Source of the DNA: JBJXFK01 sp046155505
GTDB lineage: Bacteria > Planctomycetota > Phycisphaerae > UBA1845 > Fen-1342
Length of the DNA: 62,599 bases
NCBI GenBank assembly: GCA_046155505.1
Contig: JBJXFK010000193.1
Coordinates: 1-62,599 of the forward strand
Direction: 5' to 3'
Every line of letters begins with the position of its first letter. The first letter of the stretch is position 1. Shown here in pieces: positions 33,403-41,542 of this stretch. The notes below the pieces were generated by a model, which was given only the letters and a program-made list of their open reading frames with translations, searched no databases and was not told the DNA's origin. A program made the translations under genes and the position numbers.

Positions 33403-34725
33403 TCACTTAACAGGTAGCCGCACAGACACCACCAATCCGCCATCGGCGTGATTCTCGGCCCGAATCGTGCCGCCGTGCAATTCGGCGCTTCGGCGAGCGA
33501 TCGTCAGGCCGAGGCCGCCGATGCGCCCGTCGCGCAGGCTCTTGAACGGCTCAAAGATCGTCTCCAGATGCTCGGCGGGTACGCCCGGACCGCGATCGCG
33601 GATGCGAATGTCGATGAATTCGTCGCGACGCGCGGCGTCGATGTCGATCGTGCTACCCGCGGCGGCGAAATGGATGGCGTTGCGAAGCACATTCTCGAAC
33701 AGACTTCGCAGCATCGGCTCGTCGCCGCTGATCGTCGCGGGTGGCATCGCGACTTGCAGCGCGACGTTGCGTGTGCGACCCTCGAACTCGGCATCGGCCG
33801 CGATTTGGGCGACGACGCTGCTCAGGTCGATCAATTCTCGCCGCGGCTGCACGCTGGCGTGCTCCAGCTTCGCCAGCGCGAGAAGCTGATCAATCATGCG
33901 ATTGAGTCGCTCGGCTTCGCGCTCCATGCGATCGAACAGCGGATCGTCCTGCTTTCGCCGCAGCAGGCCGATCGCGACCTGCATTCGCGCGAGCGGCGAC
34001 CGCAATTCGTGCGACGCATGGCGGAAGAACGTGCGCTGGTCGGCGATGAGCGATTCGATCTGCGCCGCCATCTGGTCGAAATCGCGCGCGAGCTGCGCGA
34101 TCTCGTCGCCGCGGCGCAGAATCCTGCCATCGGCCCGGGCCGTCCAATCGCCCGCGGCCAGCGAGCGCACCGCTGTCTGCAAACGGCGAATCGGTGCAAC
34201 GAGGTAGCTCGTGAACAGCCAGCAGAGCAGCGCCGCCATGCCCACGACGGTCGCGATGCGCGGCACCCAGACATCCGGTCGGCTGAGCACGCGCCCGATG
34301 GGCGGGAACGGAATCGCGGCCGCGATGACAAAACGCCGCCCGTCGCGCGTGGCGAATCCCTGCGCCATGGTCGATCCGCCGGGAAAGCCGCGCGTGCTTA
34401 GGACGGTGTTGCGAAGCGCTTCGGCGGCGAGGTGCTGGATGTCGGGTGGTGCGCTGCGGCCGAGCAGCTCGCGCAGGTCAGTATCGAACAAATACGCGTC
34501 GATGCGCGTCGTCTCAAAAAGCGTCTCGTTTGACCGCCGCGCGTCGTCGGCCTGACCGGCGCGAATGAGCGATTCGAGCGACTTGCCGTGGGCGGCAAGC
34601 ACGGGGCTGACCACCAGTGTGCCGGGGTCGGCTTGCAACGGAATGGCGATGAAGAAGGTCGCTACGGCGATCAAAAAGTTCGCCAGCGCGAAGGCGAGCA
34701 GTGTTTTGAGGAAGAGTGTTCGCAT
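33403..34725 (-). CDS. CpxA-like sensor histidine kinase
   Basis: This is a 440-residue membrane histidine kinase. A membrane helix lies at about 8-30, an extracytoplasmic sensor domain of ~120 residues follows, and a second helix is at about 155-175. A HAMP linker runs from about 176 to 228. The dimerization region carries the phosphorylated His239 (FFRHASHELRSPLARM). The ATPase domain has the N box (NVLRNAIHFA), DRGPGV, and GGLGLTIARR. It overlaps the response regulator gene by one base (TGATG), so the two are translationally coupled. Domain order and sequence style resemble E. coli CpxA, an envelope-stress sensor. Confidence 0.88.
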   Translation of the reverse strand: MRTLFLKTLLAFALANFLIAVATFFIAIPLQADPGTLVVSPVLAAHGKSLESLIRAGQADDARRSNETLFETTRIDAYLFDTDLRELLGRSAPPDIQHLAAEALRNTVLSTRGFPGGSTMAQGFATRDGRRFVIAAAIPFPPIGRVLSRPDVWVPRIATVVGMAALLCWLFTSYLVAPIRRLQTAVRSLAAGDWTARADGRILRRGDEIAQLARDFDQMAAQIESLIADQRTFFRHASHELRSPLARMQVAIGLLRRKQDDPLFDRMEREAERLNRMIDQLLALAKLEHASVQPRRELIDLSSVVAQIAADAEFEGRTRNVALQVAMPPATISGDEPMLRSLFENVLRNAIHFAAAGSTIDIDAARRDEFIDIRIRDRGPGVPAEHLETIFEPFKSLRDGRIGGLGLTIARRSAELHGGTIRAENHADGGLVVSVRLPVK

Positions 34726-35447
34726 CAGGCGCGCTCGCGCGGCGTTGGATCGGCTGGCAACGCGTAAATGTACCCGACGCCGCGCACAGATTGGATGCGT
34801 TCAACGTCGCCGATGCGGTGGCCGAGCTTGCGACGGAGGTTGCTGACGTGCATATCGATGCTGCGGTCGAAGGGAATGATGCGTCGGCCGAGCACTCTTT
34901 TGAACAGATCGTCGCGGGTCACCAACTGTCCCGCGCTGCGAACCAGAATTTCGAGCAGGCCGAATTCGACGGCGGTGAGCTGCACCGGCTCGTTGTCCTT
35001 GAAAGCGCGGCGAGCGCCGAGGTCGAGGCGCAGGTCTTGCAGCACGATTGGCGCGGGCGGTCGGGCCGATGTATCCGGCGCGGCAGCGCGGCGCAAAATC
35101 GCGCGAATGCGCGCCGCCAGTTCGCGCGCGTGAAACGGCTTGGCCAGATAGTCGTCGGCGCCGAGTTCGAGTCCGACGATGCGATCCAGCTCTTCGCCGC
35201 GGGCGGTGAGCATGAGCACGGGCACGTCGCTTTTGGCGCGTAGCTGCCGCAAAACATCGAATCCGTTGGCGGTTCCAAGCATGACGTCGAGCAGCAGGAT
35301 GTCGCATTTGCCGGCGGTCGCGGCTTCGAGTCCGCGCGCAGGGTCGACGGTCGCGGTCACCTCAAAGCCGTCACCGGTGAGATACTCGGTGAGCAGTTCG
35401 GCGAGTTCGCGATCGTCGTCCAGCAGCAGAATTCGCGGCAGGCTCAT
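34725..35447 (-). CDS. CpxR/OmpR-type response regulator
   Basis: The 240-residue product has a receiver domain with acidic pocket LLLDDD (residues 7-12), the phosphorylated Asp54 (LLLDVMLG), Thr in MLTARG, and Lys in YLAKPFHARELAARI. A winged-helix DNA-binding domain follows (VELGLLEIL-like strand, SIDMHVSNLRRKLG, RIQSVRGVGYIY). It is the partner of the histidine kinase that overlaps its stop codon. ATG 35447 with GGAAG upstream is used. The gene is divergent from a repeat lipoprotein, a likely target. Confidence 0.92.
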   Translation of the reverse strand: MSLPRILLLDDDRELAELLTEYLTGDGFEVTATVDPARGLEAATAGKCDILLLDVMLGTANGFDVLRQLRAKSDVPVLMLTARGEELDRIVGLELGADDYLAKPFHARELAARIRAILRRAAAPDTSARPPAPIVLQDLRLDLGARRAFKDNEPVQLTAVEFGLLEILVRSAGQLVTRDDLFKRVLGRRIIPFDRSIDMHVSNLRRKLGHRIGDVERIQSVRGVGYIYALPADPTPRERA

Positions 35448-35515
35448 GATCTTCCACGCTCTCATATGACATCGTACTTGTCAGGCGGGTCGGCGCAGCA
35501 TGCGCGGCGCAAAGA

Positions 35516-35537
35516 TTTGTAAACGTGCTTTGACAAA
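35516..35537. promoter_or_regulatory. Direct repeat TTTGTAAA / TTTGACAAA between divergent genes
   Basis: TTTGTAAA (35516-35523) and TTTGACAAA (35529-35537) are spaced 13 bases start to start and include a TTGACA (35530-35535). The Cpx regulator of enteric bacteria binds two GTAAA half-sites at a similar spacing; only the first half-site fits here. It could be a binding site for the adjacent response regulator and a -35 box for the lipoprotein gene. No good -10 is visible. Confidence 0.3.
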
Positions 35538-35662
35538 ACGAGACACTCTGGCGACAGTCGGCTGACCAATAGACACGAACAATGGGCGTTGGATATTGGT
35601 AGCGACGCACGCGGCTCGCTTGTTCGCGAGCCGGCGGTCGATCGCAGAAACGGAGACCCTCC

Positions 35663-36607
35663 ATGAAACGTTTCCTGATCCTGAGCGCGGTGAGCCTCGC
35701 CGTCCTGGCCGGCTGCACGTCTGAAGAAGCGACGCTCGATACGCTCGGCGCACTTGTCGCCGGCGAAATGACGAGCGATGCTGGCACGAACGCCGCTACG
35801 GCACGCCTGTCCGACGAAGATCGCGCCACACTCGAGTCGCTGCGAGCGCAGGTCGAGGCCGGTGAGATCACGCAGGAAGAAGCGGTTGCTCAGGCGCGCG
35901 AGTTGCTCGGCGATTCGTTCGGCGCGGGCGGGCGCTTTGGGCAGGGGCGCGGCGGCGCGGAGTTTGGTGGTCGTGGTTTTGGCGGGCCGGGCATGGGCGG
36001 GCACGAATTCGGCATGTCGCGAGCGGATCTCACGGATGAGCAGATCGCGGCACTCGAAGACCTTCGAGCGCGCGTGCGTGCGGGCGAGCTGACGAGGGAA
36101 GAGGCGCGAGCTGAGGCGGAAGCACTCGGCATTCCGGTGCCGACGCCGCCGTGGGTGGCGAATCTGACCGAGGAGCAGCGCGTCGCCGCCGAGGCGATTC
36201 GAGCGCGCGTCGAATCTGGCGAGATCACGCACGAGCAGGCGCGGGCCGAACTGGCCGCGCTTGGTATTGAGCGTCCGGCGCCGCCGTGGATGGAGAATTT
36301 GACCGAGGAACAGCGGGCGGCCGTTGCGGCGGTCTTTGATCGCGTGCGCTCGAGGGAAATCACGCGCGAGCAGGGCCGGGCCGAGATTCAGGCGCTTGGC
36401 ATCGAACTGCCCACGCCGCCCGGTTTTGACAAGCTGACCGACGAGCAACGTACGGCGCTCGAGGCGATTCATGCGCGCGTTGAGTCGGGCGAGATCACGC
36501 GCGAGGAGGCGCGGGTCGAGATTGAGGCGCTGGGGATCGAGTTGCCGGAGCGGGGCGGTCCGGGGCGTGGTGGCCGCGGGCCGCGTGGGCTGTTCGGTGG
36601 TCGGTAG
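35663..36607 (+). CDS. Lipoprotein of five LT-x-EQR helical repeats
   Basis: This is a 314-residue lipoprotein with lipidated Cys18 (SLAVLAGC). After a short linker come five repeats, four of them spaced exactly 45 residues (starting near residues 49, 123, 168, 213 and 258). Each reads like LT-[DE]-EQR, then AIRARVESGEIT-x-EEARAE and ALGIELP. A Gly/Phe-rich stretch (about 85-120) separates the first from the rest, and the tail is Gly/Arg-rich. LTxxQR helices are the hallmark of the CpxP/Spy chaperones; the GEITREEARAE helices also resemble SHOCT domains. It is divergent from the Cpx-like pair. Translation is likely to be periplasmic after export. Confidence 0.75.
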   Translation: MKRFLILSAVSLAVLAGCTSEEATLDTLGALVAGEMTSDAGTNAATARLSDEDRATLESLRAQVEAGEITQEEAVAQARELLGDSFGAGGRFGQGRGGAEFGGRGFGGPGMGGHEFGMSRADLTDEQIAALEDLRARVRAGELTREEARAEAEALGIPVPTPPWVANLTEEQRVAAEAIRARVESGEITHEQARAELAALGIERPAPPWMENLTEEQRAAVAAVFDRVRSREITREQGRAEIQALGIELPTPPGFDKLTDEQRTALEAIHARVESGEITREEARVEIEALGIELPERGGPGRGGRGPRGLFGGR

Positions 36608-36802
36608 CGATTGAGTCTCTGTGCCGGACGGCGGATTGCGCAAGCGATCCGCCCGATCCGAACCCGGAGTGCGAGCGACTTACGCAGCTCGCTCGCGCTC
36701 CGGGTGCGGGGTACGCTCGCTGCGGTCGCGTTCACTCGCTGGCGCGTCGCGTTCGGATTCGCAGTCGCGCAGCGCGTGCGATTCAAGAACGCGAACGCTA
36801 TC
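36608..36802. other. Gap with an inverted repeat after the lipoprotein gene
   Basis: No gene is seen. A 7-bp GGCGGAT/ATCCGCC hairpin at about 36633-36655 may terminate the lipoprotein transcript. The REPIN-like palindrome at 36662-36705 follows. Confidence 0.4.
36662..36705. repeat. Palindromic repeat ACCCGGAG...CTCCGGGT
   Basis: Arms ACCCGGAG and GCGAGCGA pair with TCGCTCGC and CTCCGGGT across an 8-base loop, interrupted by single mismatched positions. The layout is that of a dispersed REP palindrome. Confidence 0.65.
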
Positions 36803-37018
36803 ACAACTGCCCGCGCTCGATCAACTCTACTTCAACTGCGTCCAAATCATATGGCAGCGCGGCCAGCCCCAGACGCCGGCGAATGTGTACGGCCTGGGCA
36901 CGATGGTGTGCGCCGTGCGTCATCACGTGCACCATCGCCGCCGCTGCCGTTGGGAAGCTCGATTAGCGCGGCCCAGTCGCCAACGCTCTCCAGTGCCGTT
37001 GCGACCGCGCGCAGAGCG
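36803..37018 (-). pseudogene. Broken copy of the DinB-family gene at 39393-39914
   Basis: The first 141 bases (36803-36943) match 39404-39544 with two mismatches that I can see. They correspond to the last ~47 codons of the intact DinB gene. Beyond this the similarity drops to about 80% and the copy lacks 26 bases present in the intact gene, between CCGCCG microhomologies. This shifts the frame. On the minus strand, conserved protein similarity (LPNGSGG against FPNGSGG) continues until that deletion. No start or 5' half is present. Confidence 0.75.
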
Positions 37019-37176
37019 GCGCCGGCACCCTGACAATGACCATCATTGGCCCCACCGCTCCGCCAAGGAAAAGAATGGCCTGCCAGAGTTCGTTCTCCCT
37101 CGCGAGTTCAACGAAATGAGTGCCGATTCAGGATGCGTTGCTCCTGGCGTAGAGCATTCGTGATGAAATCCCATGA

Positions 37177-37206
37177 TTGACAATTTGCCGTGCGACGGAC
37201 TACGCT
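37177..37206 (+). promoter_or_regulatory. Promoter of the PA14-like kinase gene
   Basis: TTGACA (37177-37182), an 18-base spacer and TACGCT (37201-37206). Transcription would start near 37213, leaving a leader of about 33 bases before ATG 37246. Confidence 0.45.
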
Positions 37207-37245
37207 AATCAATCGATTCACTTCAATCTCGCTGGGCGACGCGAA

Positions 37246-39354
37246 ATGGAAGAAACGGCTGTCTGGTCGAATTTGCGCGAATCCACGCCGGTCGAGCCCG
37301 AGCTCGACGGGGTCAACGATTATCGTATCATTCGGCAAATCGGTCGCGGCGGCATGGGAGAGGTCTACCTCGCCGAGCAGCAGGCCCCCGTACGACGGCT
37401 GGTAGCCATCAAGCTGCTTCGCATCGGCGTCGATTCACCCGAAACGCGGGCCCGATTCGAGGCCGAGCGCCAATCGCTCGCATCCATGAGCCACCCGGGC
37501 ACCGCCTGCATCTACGACGCAGGCACCACCGCTTCCGGGCGCCCATACCTCGTCATGGAGTACGTGAAGGGCGAGCCGATCACACAGCACTGCGACGAAC
37601 ACTACTTGAGCATCCGTGAGCGGCTCTACCTATTCGTTCGAACGTGCGACGCGATTCAACATGCCCATCAAAAAGCGATCATTCACCGCGACATCAAGCC
37701 CGCAAACGTGCTCGTCACGCTCGAAGACGAGCGGCGACTTGTCAAGGTCATCGATTTCGGGATCGCGAAGACGCTCACCGCGGCATTGGACACCGGATGT
37801 CGATACACGGCTCCCGGACGGCTCCTCGGCACACCCGAGTACATGAGCCCGGAGCAGGCACAGCTGCGCGGCAATGACGTAGATACGCGCACGGACATCT
37901 ACTCGCTCGGTTTGGTTCTATACGAACTGCTCACCGGCACCGTGCCGTTCGCTCGAACGGACAGCTCGTCGATCGACGACCTGCGGGCGCGCATCTGCGA
38001 TTTGCCCGCCGAACGCCCGAGCGCGCGGCTCGCACGTCTGAACGCGAGCAACGCGGATAGACGGGCCGACTCAACTGAGGGTGCGCCGAAGAACGCGGAC
38101 GGCTCCAACCACGACGCGGAAATCAACCTGGCGGAAGTCGCCCGGCGACGCAGGGCCGGTGCCGCAGGTCTGGTTCGAGAGATTCGCGGCGATCTCGACT
38201 GGATCGTCATGCGCGCCATCGACAAGGACCGCGCTCGTCGGTACGCCTCGGCGTCGGAATTCGCCGACGATGTGCGACGACATCTTGAACACCGTGCAAT
38301 CAAAGCGCGCCCGCCGTCGATCGCGCGCGGCATCAGGCTCTTCGCGCGCCGCCAACCCTTCGCCACGTTTTGGGCGATCGCATTCATCTTGCTGTTGACG
38401 GCGACTCTGATCGTCACGCGCACGCAGCTCGAAAAGGAACGGTATTGGCGGCGTCAGGCTGAGGAATCAGACTGCAAGTTGCGCGACGCGCTTGCCGAGC
38501 AGGAGCGGCGCGCGGCCTCGGCCGAGCAGGCCGTCGCTCAGCAGGGTGCCGCGAAAATGCTGGAACTGGCGCGCAGCCTACGCCAACGAAAATCGACACA
38601 AGACTACCAGAGCGCGCTTGAGAATGCCGTGGAACTCGCAAAGCAGGCTGGAACGATCGGGTGGATCCAGCTTGAGCAGTCGCTGAGGCTGCTGGCCGAT
38701 CACCAATTGCGCGAGAACCGGCTCAACGATGGCGTGAACAGCTTTGAACAGCTCGCGCGTATGCTCGCCGCCGAGCACAAACTGTGCTGGGACATCCTCT
38801 ACTATGACTGGCGTGGGCGCGTCATCGCCGATCCCGCAGTGTGGGACGCGCTGCGCGCCGAGCCGCCGGCGCGGGCGCAGCGAATCACGCGGATCGAGTT
38901 TGACTGGAAGGCGAACGCACCCTTCGAGGGCATGCCCGCGGACAATTTCGCGGCCGTGGCCACGACGACGATCCCGCCTCGCGAGGTCGAGTGCGCTCTG
39001 ACGCTGATCATCGATGACGCAGTGCGCGTGTGGCTCGACGGAGTATGCCTGCTCGACGAATGGAGCTGGCACCCTGCGCGGGTGGAACTGTCTCTGCCCA
39101 TCGCCCCCAGCGATCAGCCGAGCAGCCTGGTCGTCGAGTATTTCGAGGTCGGCGAACCGGCGTGCATGATCGTGCGGTACTTCAACGGTGCGCGGCCCTT
39201 CGAGCCGGAACCCATCCCTGAGTCGCAATCGCTGCGATATGCGGAGCTGCTCGATTCGCTCGCGAACCTGTACGAGCAAATCGACGCGTGCGACAAAGCC
39301 GAGTCGGCTCGGAGCCGGGCTCAGGCGATACGAAACGGTTTCGACGATCAATAA
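37246..39354 (+). CDS. Membrane Ser/Thr kinase with extracytoplasmic PA14-like domain
   Basis: The 702-residue product has a Hanks-type kinase domain (about 25-350) with IGRGGMGEVYLAE, Lys56, HRDIKPAN (147-154), DFG (170-172) and MSPEQA. A membrane helix lies at about 373-391. A charged coiled-coil region (395-500) follows. Residues ~514-650 look like a PA14 domain: CWDILYYDWRG, RIEFDWKANAPFEGMPADNF, LIIDDAVRVWLDG, LLDEWSW, LVVEYFEVGEPACMIVRY. PA14 domains in glycosidases, adhesins and toxins usually bind carbohydrate, so the kinase could sense glycan. This kinase has no sigma neighbour and differs from the two at 13741 and 16915. A near-consensus promoter precedes it. A ribosome binding site is weak. 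Confidence 0.82.
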   Translation: MEETAVWSNLRESTPVEPELDGVNDYRIIRQIGRGGMGEVYLAEQQAPVRRLVAIKLLRIGVDSPETRARFEAERQSLASMSHPGTACIYDAGTTASGRPYLVMEYVKGEPITQHCDEHYLSIRERLYLFVRTCDAIQHAHQKAIIHRDIKPANVLVTLEDERRLVKVIDFGIAKTLTAALDTGCRYTAPGRLLGTPEYMSPEQAQLRGNDVDTRTDIYSLGLVLYELLTGTVPFARTDSSSIDDLRARICDLPAERPSARLARLNASNADRRADSTEGAPKNADGSNHDAEINLAEVARRRRAGAAGLVREIRGDLDWIVMRAIDKDRARRYASASEFADDVRRHLEHRAIKARPPSIARGIRLFARRQPFATFWAIAFILLLTATLIVTRTQLEKERYWRRQAEESDCKLRDALAEQERRAASAEQAVAQQGAAKMLELARSLRQRKSTQDYQSALENAVELAKQAGTIGWIQLEQSLRLLADHQLRENRLNDGVNSFEQLARMLAAEHKLCWDILYYDWRGRVIADPAVWDALRAEPPARAQRITRIEFDWKANAPFEGMPADNFAAVATTTIPPREVECALTLIIDDAVRVWLDGVCLLDEWSWHPARVELSLPIAPSDQPSSLVVEYFEVGEPACMIVRYFNGARPFEPEPIPESQSLRYAELLDSLANLYEQIDACDKAESARSRAQAIRNGFDDQ

Positions 39355-39392
39355 GTTCGGCTGACGTGCTGCGATTCACTCGCGAAATCGGC

Positions 39393-39914
39393 CTAGGCTC
39401 GCGACAACTGCCCGCGCTCGATCAACTCTACTTCAACTGCGTCCAAATCATATGGCAGCGCGGCCAGTCCCAGCCGCCGGCGAATGTGTACGGCCTGGGC
39501 ACGATGGTGTGCGCCGTGCGTCATCACGTGCACCATCGCCGCCGCCTTGGAAAACGTGAACATTCCGCCGCTGCCGTTTGGAAAGTCGATCAGCACGGAC
39601 CACTCGCCGGATCGCTCCAGCGCCGTCGCGATCGCGCGCAGCTCGCCGTCTGCCTGGCTCAGAAGCGTCAAGAAATCATGCGCCGAGCTTGTCGCCGGTT
39701 CGTCCTCAATTGACGTTCGCACGGTTCGCCGGTCGATGCGATCCGCCCAGCGAAGCATCGCACCGATGATGTGTCGCAGTGTGTCGTGCAGACTCCCCAA
39801 TCCGATGTCGAACTTCTGGTGGAACTGTTCGGCGGTCAACCCGCGACACGCCTCGATCAGCACGCGCGTCGCCCAAGTGTTGTGATCGAGCAAGACTTGT
39901 AGCGTCGGATGCAT
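39393..39914 (-). CDS. DinB-family protein
   Basis: This is a 173-residue four-helix protein. Helix 1 is VLLDHNTWATRVLIEACRGL, and a metal-binding histidine triad is suggested by the His near residue 48 (LRHIIGAM) and by HVMTHGAHHRAQ near 127-138. The overall length suits the DinB/YfiT family, some of which are thiol-dependent transferases. GGAG before ATG 39914 supports the start. Its 3' 141 bases are duplicated at 36803-36943, on the other side of the kinase gene. The 3' end is 38 bases past the kinase stop, convergent. Confidence 0.8.
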   Translation of the reverse strand: MHPTLQVLLDHNTWATRVLIEACRGLTAEQFHQKFDIGLGSLHDTLRHIIGAMLRWADRIDRRTVRTSIEDEPATSSAHDFLTLLSQADGELRAIATALERSGEWSVLIDFPNGSGGMFTFSKAAAMVHVMTHGAHHRAQAVHIRRRLGLAALPYDLDAVEVELIERGQLSRA

Positions 39915-40037
39915 GCGTACTCCGCGACAATGGCCTGCAAGCGAAGAGCGACACGCGCGTCCGTAACATAGAACTCATCACACCACCGCGAAAAGCGGGA
40001 TTCAAACCCGTTCCCTGCGCGGTTGTGAGATAGGCTT

Positions 40038-41213
40038 TTACTCCGAAATCAGCCGCAGCTCCGCCGGCCAGCCACCGAGACGCAGCGTTGCACGCCCCTC
40101 GAGCAGCGCCACCAGCCGTTTCCCCGCAAATTGCTCGCGCCAGCCGGACAAAATCGTCGGTCGCTCCGTGGCGATGCCGCGCAGAAAATCGAGCATGTCG
40201 CGAAGCCGCGTTGCCCCGCCCACCAGTTCGTACTCGACCTTCTCGATGTCGCACGTCGCACGCAAATATCCGGCCAGCAAATCCACCGCCGCACGTTCCA
40301 TCGGCGACTCTTCGCGCACCTGCTCGACCTGCGGCCAACTCGATTTGGGCGATTTCGCCGTTTCGGCCACGATGTCGAGAATCTGCTGCACCACGCGCGG
40401 GTTCTTGGCCTGCGGAAAGCCGCGAAGCACTTCGAGCTGCGGCGCTTTCGTCGGTCGGCGGCGGGCGATCTCAACCAAAATGTCATCCCGCATCATCGCC
40501 CGGATCGGCCGGTTCTTTTCCTGTGCCCATTGATCGCGCCACTCGATCAGTCGTTGCAACACCGCGAGGCCGAGCGAATCCAGTCCCTTCGTCCCGCGAA
40601 ATTTGTGCAGCCGCTCTTCCACCGGCGGGCGATAGAACGCGACATCCTCGAACCGCAGCATCTCGTCGGCGGCCCACTCGCTGCGCTGCATCGTCTGCAA
40701 CGACTGTTCGAGCTTGTCGGCCATCGGCAGCAGGTATGCCACGTCCTCGACAGCGTAGCGCAACTGATCATCGGTGAGCGGTCGCCGCATCCAATCGGTG
40801 AGCGTAGAACCTTTCGCGATGCGATGATTGGTGAGCGCCGCGACAAGGCGAACCAGGCTCATCGGATAGCCGATACCTACGAAACCCGCCGCGACCTGCA
40901 CGTCGAACACATTTCGCGGCGGCTTGCCGGTCAGCCGCACGCAGAGGTCGAAATCCTCTTTGCCGGCATGCACGATCGCGCGAACCGACGGATCGTGCAC
41001 CAATTCCCATAGCGGCGTGGTGTCGAGCCCCGCGCTTGGGTCGATCAGCGTGACGCCGTTGGCATCGGCGACCTGAATCAGGCAGAGCCGCGCGTCGTAC
41101 GTCTCATCGCGAATGAACTCGGTATCGAACGCGAATCGGCCAGCGTCGCGCCAGGCGCGACAGCAGCGCTGTAGGTCGTCGGCCGTGTCAATCATTGCAA
41201 ACGGCTGCTGCAT
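40038..41213 (-). CDS. rnd: Ribonuclease D
   Basis: RNase D is a 3'-5' exoribonuclease acting on tRNA and other RNA ends. The 391-residue product shows DEDD-type exonuclease motifs: FDTEF (D30, E32), GKEDFDLCVRL, and YAVEDVAYL. An HRDC helical domain follows (about 205-290, LQRLIEWRDQWAQEKNRPI-like), and a second one may lie at the C-terminus. GGGAGG lies four bases before ATG 41213. Length and domain order match E. coli RNase D. Confidence 0.9.
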   Translation of the reverse strand: MQQPFAMIDTADDLQRCCRAWRDAGRFAFDTEFIRDETYDARLCLIQVADANGVTLIDPSAGLDTTPLWELVHDPSVRAIVHAGKEDFDLCVRLTGKPPRNVFDVQVAAGFVGIGYPMSLVRLVAALTNHRIAKGSTLTDWMRRPLTDDQLRYAVEDVAYLLPMADKLEQSLQTMQRSEWAADEMLRFEDVAFYRPPVEERLHKFRGTKGLDSLGLAVLQRLIEWRDQWAQEKNRPIRAMMRDDILVEIARRRPTKAPQLEVLRGFPQAKNPRVVQQILDIVAETAKSPKSSWPQVEQVREESPMERAAVDLLAGYLRATCDIEKVEYELVGGATRLRDMLDFLRGIATERPTILSGWREQFAGKRLVALLEGRATLRLGGWPAELRLISE

Positions 41214-41542
41214 GCAACCTCCCCGACCGGCGGCAAGCGACGCTCGGCGAGCCGCGCGCGGCCGGCGGTGACGCTTCAGACTATGCCTCGGCTATTTCGC
41301 TTGTATCGAACTGCGAGGCAGATGATAGGGGAATCGGCACATTCTGACGACGAGCGCGGCTTCGCGGGTGGCAAGCCGGACGCGCAATTCTGCTCACCTA
41401 CGCGGAAATTGCGCGATAACTCACTTCGCCCCGACACGACGCGTCTTGATGGACCACCTCACGCGAGCGACCGATGCATCGTCAGAGACTGCGCGCGCGG
41501 CGGAAGGCGCAGGCGAACGGTGTTGGTTTTCTCGGACGGGTC
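41214..41542. other. Intergenic region upstream of the hybrid kinase
   Basis: No gene is supported. An 8-base-pair inverted repeat, GCGCAATT and AATTGCGC, lies around 41381-41413. No consensus promoter was seen. Confidence 0.4.

Noticed and set aside
33191..33406. N-terminal extension of tilS across the inverted repeat
   Set aside because: The extra 72 codons translate a REPIN, lack family similarity, and GTG 33190 has a good ribosome binding site.
39986..40012. T-loop-like GGGTTTGAATCCC on the minus strand, suggestive of a tRNA
   Set aside because: No acceptor, D or anticodon arm can be placed around it and the loop has T for the invariant C. It lies in a larger imperfect hairpin between two genes.
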